This document shows, piece after piece, positions 6,120-7,671 of a stretch of 7,671 bases of DNA. How positions within the stretch are numbered: position 1 is the stretch's first letter; each line of letters begins with the position of its first letter. The notes under the pieces are model-generated. The model worked only from the letters and a program-made list of their open reading frames with translations, was not told where the DNA came from and searched no databases. Location of the stretch: contig JALVWL010000203.1 in assembly GCA_027034965.1 (NCBI GenBank), forward strand, positions 1 through 7,671, in the 5' to 3' direction. Source of the DNA: Candidatus Omnitrophota bacterium (GTDB lineage: Bacteria > Omnitrophota > Gorgyraeia > S143-82). A program made the position numbers and the translations under genes.

Positions 6120-7477
6120 CAGTATTTCATCTTGGAAAGGTTGTCTAAGAAGTCCTTATTGCTCTTTGTCTTATTGAGCCTGTCTATCAATAGCTCCATA
6201 GCCTCGGCCGCAGGCAGATCGTTCAAGACCTTGCGCAGTATCCATATCTTTTGCAACTGATCCTGGGGGACAAGCAACTCTTCCCTTCTGGTATTAGAAC
6301 GTCTTATATCAATGGCCGGATATATCCTCCTCTGGAACAGATTTCTATCCAGTTGTAATTCCATATTTCCAGTGCCCTTAAACTCCTCAAATATGACCTC
6401 GTCCATCTTACTGCCAGTATCAATAAGCGCCGTAGCAATTATCGTAAGGCTGCCCCCCTCCTCTATGGCCCTTGCCGCACCAAAAAACCTCTTTGGTTTA
6501 TGCAGGGCATTTGCGTCAACACCACCAGATAGTATCTTGCCGCTGTGGGGCACCACTGTATTATAGGCGCGCGCAAGCCTAGTAATACTGTCCAAGAGTA
6601 TAACTACGTCCTTCTTTTGTTCTACCAAGCGCTTTGCCTTTTCAAGGACCATCTCAGCCACCTGTACATGGCGCTCTGCAGGTTCGTCAAATGTAGAGCT
6701 TATCACCTCTCCCCTGACCATCCTCTGCATCTCAGTTACCTCTTCAGGCCTCTCGTCTATGAGCAAGACTATCATATAGACCTCTGGCTGATTTTTCATA
6801 ATACTGTTTGCTATCTTCTGCATAATAACCGTCTTTCCGCTATAGGGCGGAGCAACTATCAATCCCCTCTGCCCTTTCCCTATGGGCGTCAATAGGTCTA
6901 TTACCCTGGTCTCTATCTCCCCTGGACCGGATTCAAGGGTAAACCTTTCTTGAGGATATAGAGGGGTCAGGTTATCAAATAGAGTGCGATCCTTTATCTT
7001 CTCAGGATTATCAAAGTTTACCGCCTCTACTTTCAACAATGCAAAGTATTTCTCACCTGGTTTGGGAGGACGGATCTGACCGCTGACAGTATCACCGGTC
7101 CTCAAATCGAATCTCCTTATCTGAGATGGAGAAACGTATATATCGTCTGGTGAAGGCAGGTAATTGTATTTAGGGGACCTCAAAAACCCGAAGCCATCCG
7201 GCAGCACCTCAAGGACCCCTTCGCCAAACATAAGTCCATCCTTTTGGGCCTGATGCTCTAATATCTTGAAGATAAGCTCCTGCTTCTTTAATCCAGAGAC
7301 ACCAGATATCCCCATCTCCTTGGCAATCCCCATTAGTTCCTGAACCTTTTTGGACTTCAGGGTATCTATATCAAGCCTCGATGGGTCATTCCATGGTTTA
7401 GAATGATTATTACCGTTATTCTGGTTCCCGTTAGCTACATCTGTTTTTCGTGTACGTGTCCTTGTACTCTTTTCCAT
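6119..7477 (-). CDS. rho: Transcription termination factor Rho
   Basis: Rho is a hexameric RNA-dependent ATPase that loads on untranslated RNA and stops RNA polymerase. At 452 residues it is somewhat longer than the E. coli protein (419). The extra length is a basic, Asn-rich leader (about 1-33), probably disordered. The Rho_N helical domain covers about 35-74. The cold-shock-like RNA-binding domain covers about 80-155 (GVLEVLPDGFGFLRS, DDIYVSPSQIRRFDLRTGD). The ATPase core has the P-loop APPYSGKT (209-216, K215), the DERPEEVTEMQR segment (241-252), Walker B VVILLDS (291-297), the R-loop region GGVDANALHKPKRFFGAAR and the C-terminal EEFKGTGNMEL. E. coli has Lys-Ala where this P-loop has Tyr-Ser. 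The ATG at 7477 has GGAGG 4 bases upstream (7482-7486). Rho overlaps coaE by 43 bp and the SLOG gene by 1 bp. Catalytic residues are intact. Confidence 0.98.
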   Translation of the reverse strand: MEKSTRTRTRKTDVANGNQNNGNNHSKPWNDPSRLDIDTLKSKKVQELMGIAKEMGISGVSGLKKQELIFKILEHQAQKDGLMFGEGVLEVLPDGFGFLRSPKYNYLPSPDDIYVSPSQIRRFDLRTGDTVSGQIRPPKPGEKYFALLKVEAVNFDNPEKIKDRTLFDNLTPLYPQERFTLESGPGEIETRVIDLLTPIGKGQRGLIVAPPYSGKTVIMQKIANSIMKNQPEVYMIVLLIDERPEEVTEMQRMVRGEVISSTFDEPAERHVQVAEMVLEKAKRLVEQKKDVVILLDSITRLARAYNTVVPHSGKILSGGVDANALHKPKRFFGAARAIEEGGSLTIIATALIDTGSKMDEVIFEEFKGTGNMELQLDRNLFQRRIYPAIDIRRSNTRREELLVPQDQLQKIWILRKVLNDLPAAEAMELLIDRLNKTKSNKDFLDNLSKMKY

Positions 7478-7671
7478 ATCTCCTCCACTTGTTTGATTAG
7501 TTTTTCAAATCCCTTATCGTTCTCCACTATAAAATCAACTTCCTTTTTATCATCGCTCCAGAACAAACTATCCCTTCTCCTGAACTCATCTTCCGACAAC
7601 CCACGCCCCAAAGCGCGCCTTAACCTGACATCAAAATCCGCCTTTACCAGCACAACAGCGTCCACATAGGC
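7435..7671 (-). CDS. coaE: Dephospho-CoA kinase, C-terminal part (5' end outside window)
   Basis: The frame is open from the right edge to the TAG at 7437-7435 and gives the last 78 residues. CoaE phosphorylates the 3'-OH of dephospho-CoA with ATP, the final step of coenzyme A synthesis, in the cytoplasm. The pattern fits the CoaE C-terminal lid and tail. AYVDAVVLVKAD matches the D-hydrophobic strand after the CoA-binding region. RLRRALGRGLSEDEFRRR matches the R...R.GLSxEE lid helix. EVDFIVENDKGFEKLIKQVEEIW matches the ADxVIxN-G-(x)-L..QV..LW ending. The P-loop half is missing, so activity cannot be judged. The usual natural end is near the EEIW segment; about ten further residues come from the 43-bp overlap with rho. 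A GTG at 7665 is an internal codon, not a start. The polA-coaE-rho order known in some deltaproteobacteria makes coaE upstream of rho unsurprising. Confidence 0.82.
   Translation of the reverse strand, partial: AYVDAVVLVKADFDVRLRRALGRGLSEDEFRRRDSLFWSDDKKEVDFIVENDKGFEKLIKQVEEIWKRVQGHVHEKQM

Noticed and set aside
6312..6895. Two plus-strand open frames antisense to rho
   Set aside because: They cover the most conserved part of Rho, including the P-loop, on the opposite strand and have no support of their own.
7403..7669. Plus-strand open frame at the right edge
   Set aside because: It is antisense to the end of coaE and the start of rho, both of which match known families.

Overview
The window looks like an ordinary bacterial chromosome segment of moderate G+C content, probably from an uncultured lineage. 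Six complete genes and one 3' gene fragment lie head to tail on the minus strand. Transcribed right to left, they are coaE (3' part), rho, a SLOG/LOG-like Rossmann-fold gene, fabD, dnaG, rpoD and bioD. One truncated family-2 glycosyltransferase gene on the plus strand converges on them at the left edge. The protein families do not fix the phylum. The coaE-rho adjacency and the dnaG-rpoD pair occur in several phyla. The style of AT-rich, heptad-periodic intergenic DNA recalls what I have seen in environmental genomes such as Omnitrophota, but that is an impression, not an assignment.

Layout. Positions 1-501 (+) hold the C-terminal 166 residues of a GT2 glycosyltransferase, probably for cell-surface polysaccharide. 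Positions 502-761 are the only real intergenic gap. It lies between two converging genes and is mostly filled by degenerate 7-bp repeats arranged as two inverted arms. Positions 762-7671 (-) are one tightly packed gene train. Gaps are 16-17 bp or overlaps: 17 bp for rpoD/dnaG, 1 bp for SLOG/rho and 43 bp for rho/coaE. No promoter or terminator is visible inside it, so it is most simply read as an operon, possibly longer on the right.

How the genes relate. dnaG and rpoD form the core of the classical macromolecular-synthesis operon. The usual rpsU is not beside them, and fabD sits directly upstream instead. Rho (transcription termination) and the primary sigma factor (initiation) are therefore in the same train as primase. 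The three metabolic genes all bear on malonyl-CoA. CoaE completes coenzyme A, BioD supplies the biotin precursor needed by acetyl-CoA carboxylase, and FabD moves the malonyl group to acyl carrier protein. This suggests, by inference only, that information processing and membrane-lipid supply are co-expressed with growth.

I found no convincing new multi-gene system. The items most worth a second look are the heptad-phased inverted repeat at 502-707, the gene combination itself, and the uncharacterised SLOG protein coupled to rho. Several starts are decided by Shine-Dalgarno sequences: TTG for rpoD and an internal ATG for fabD.
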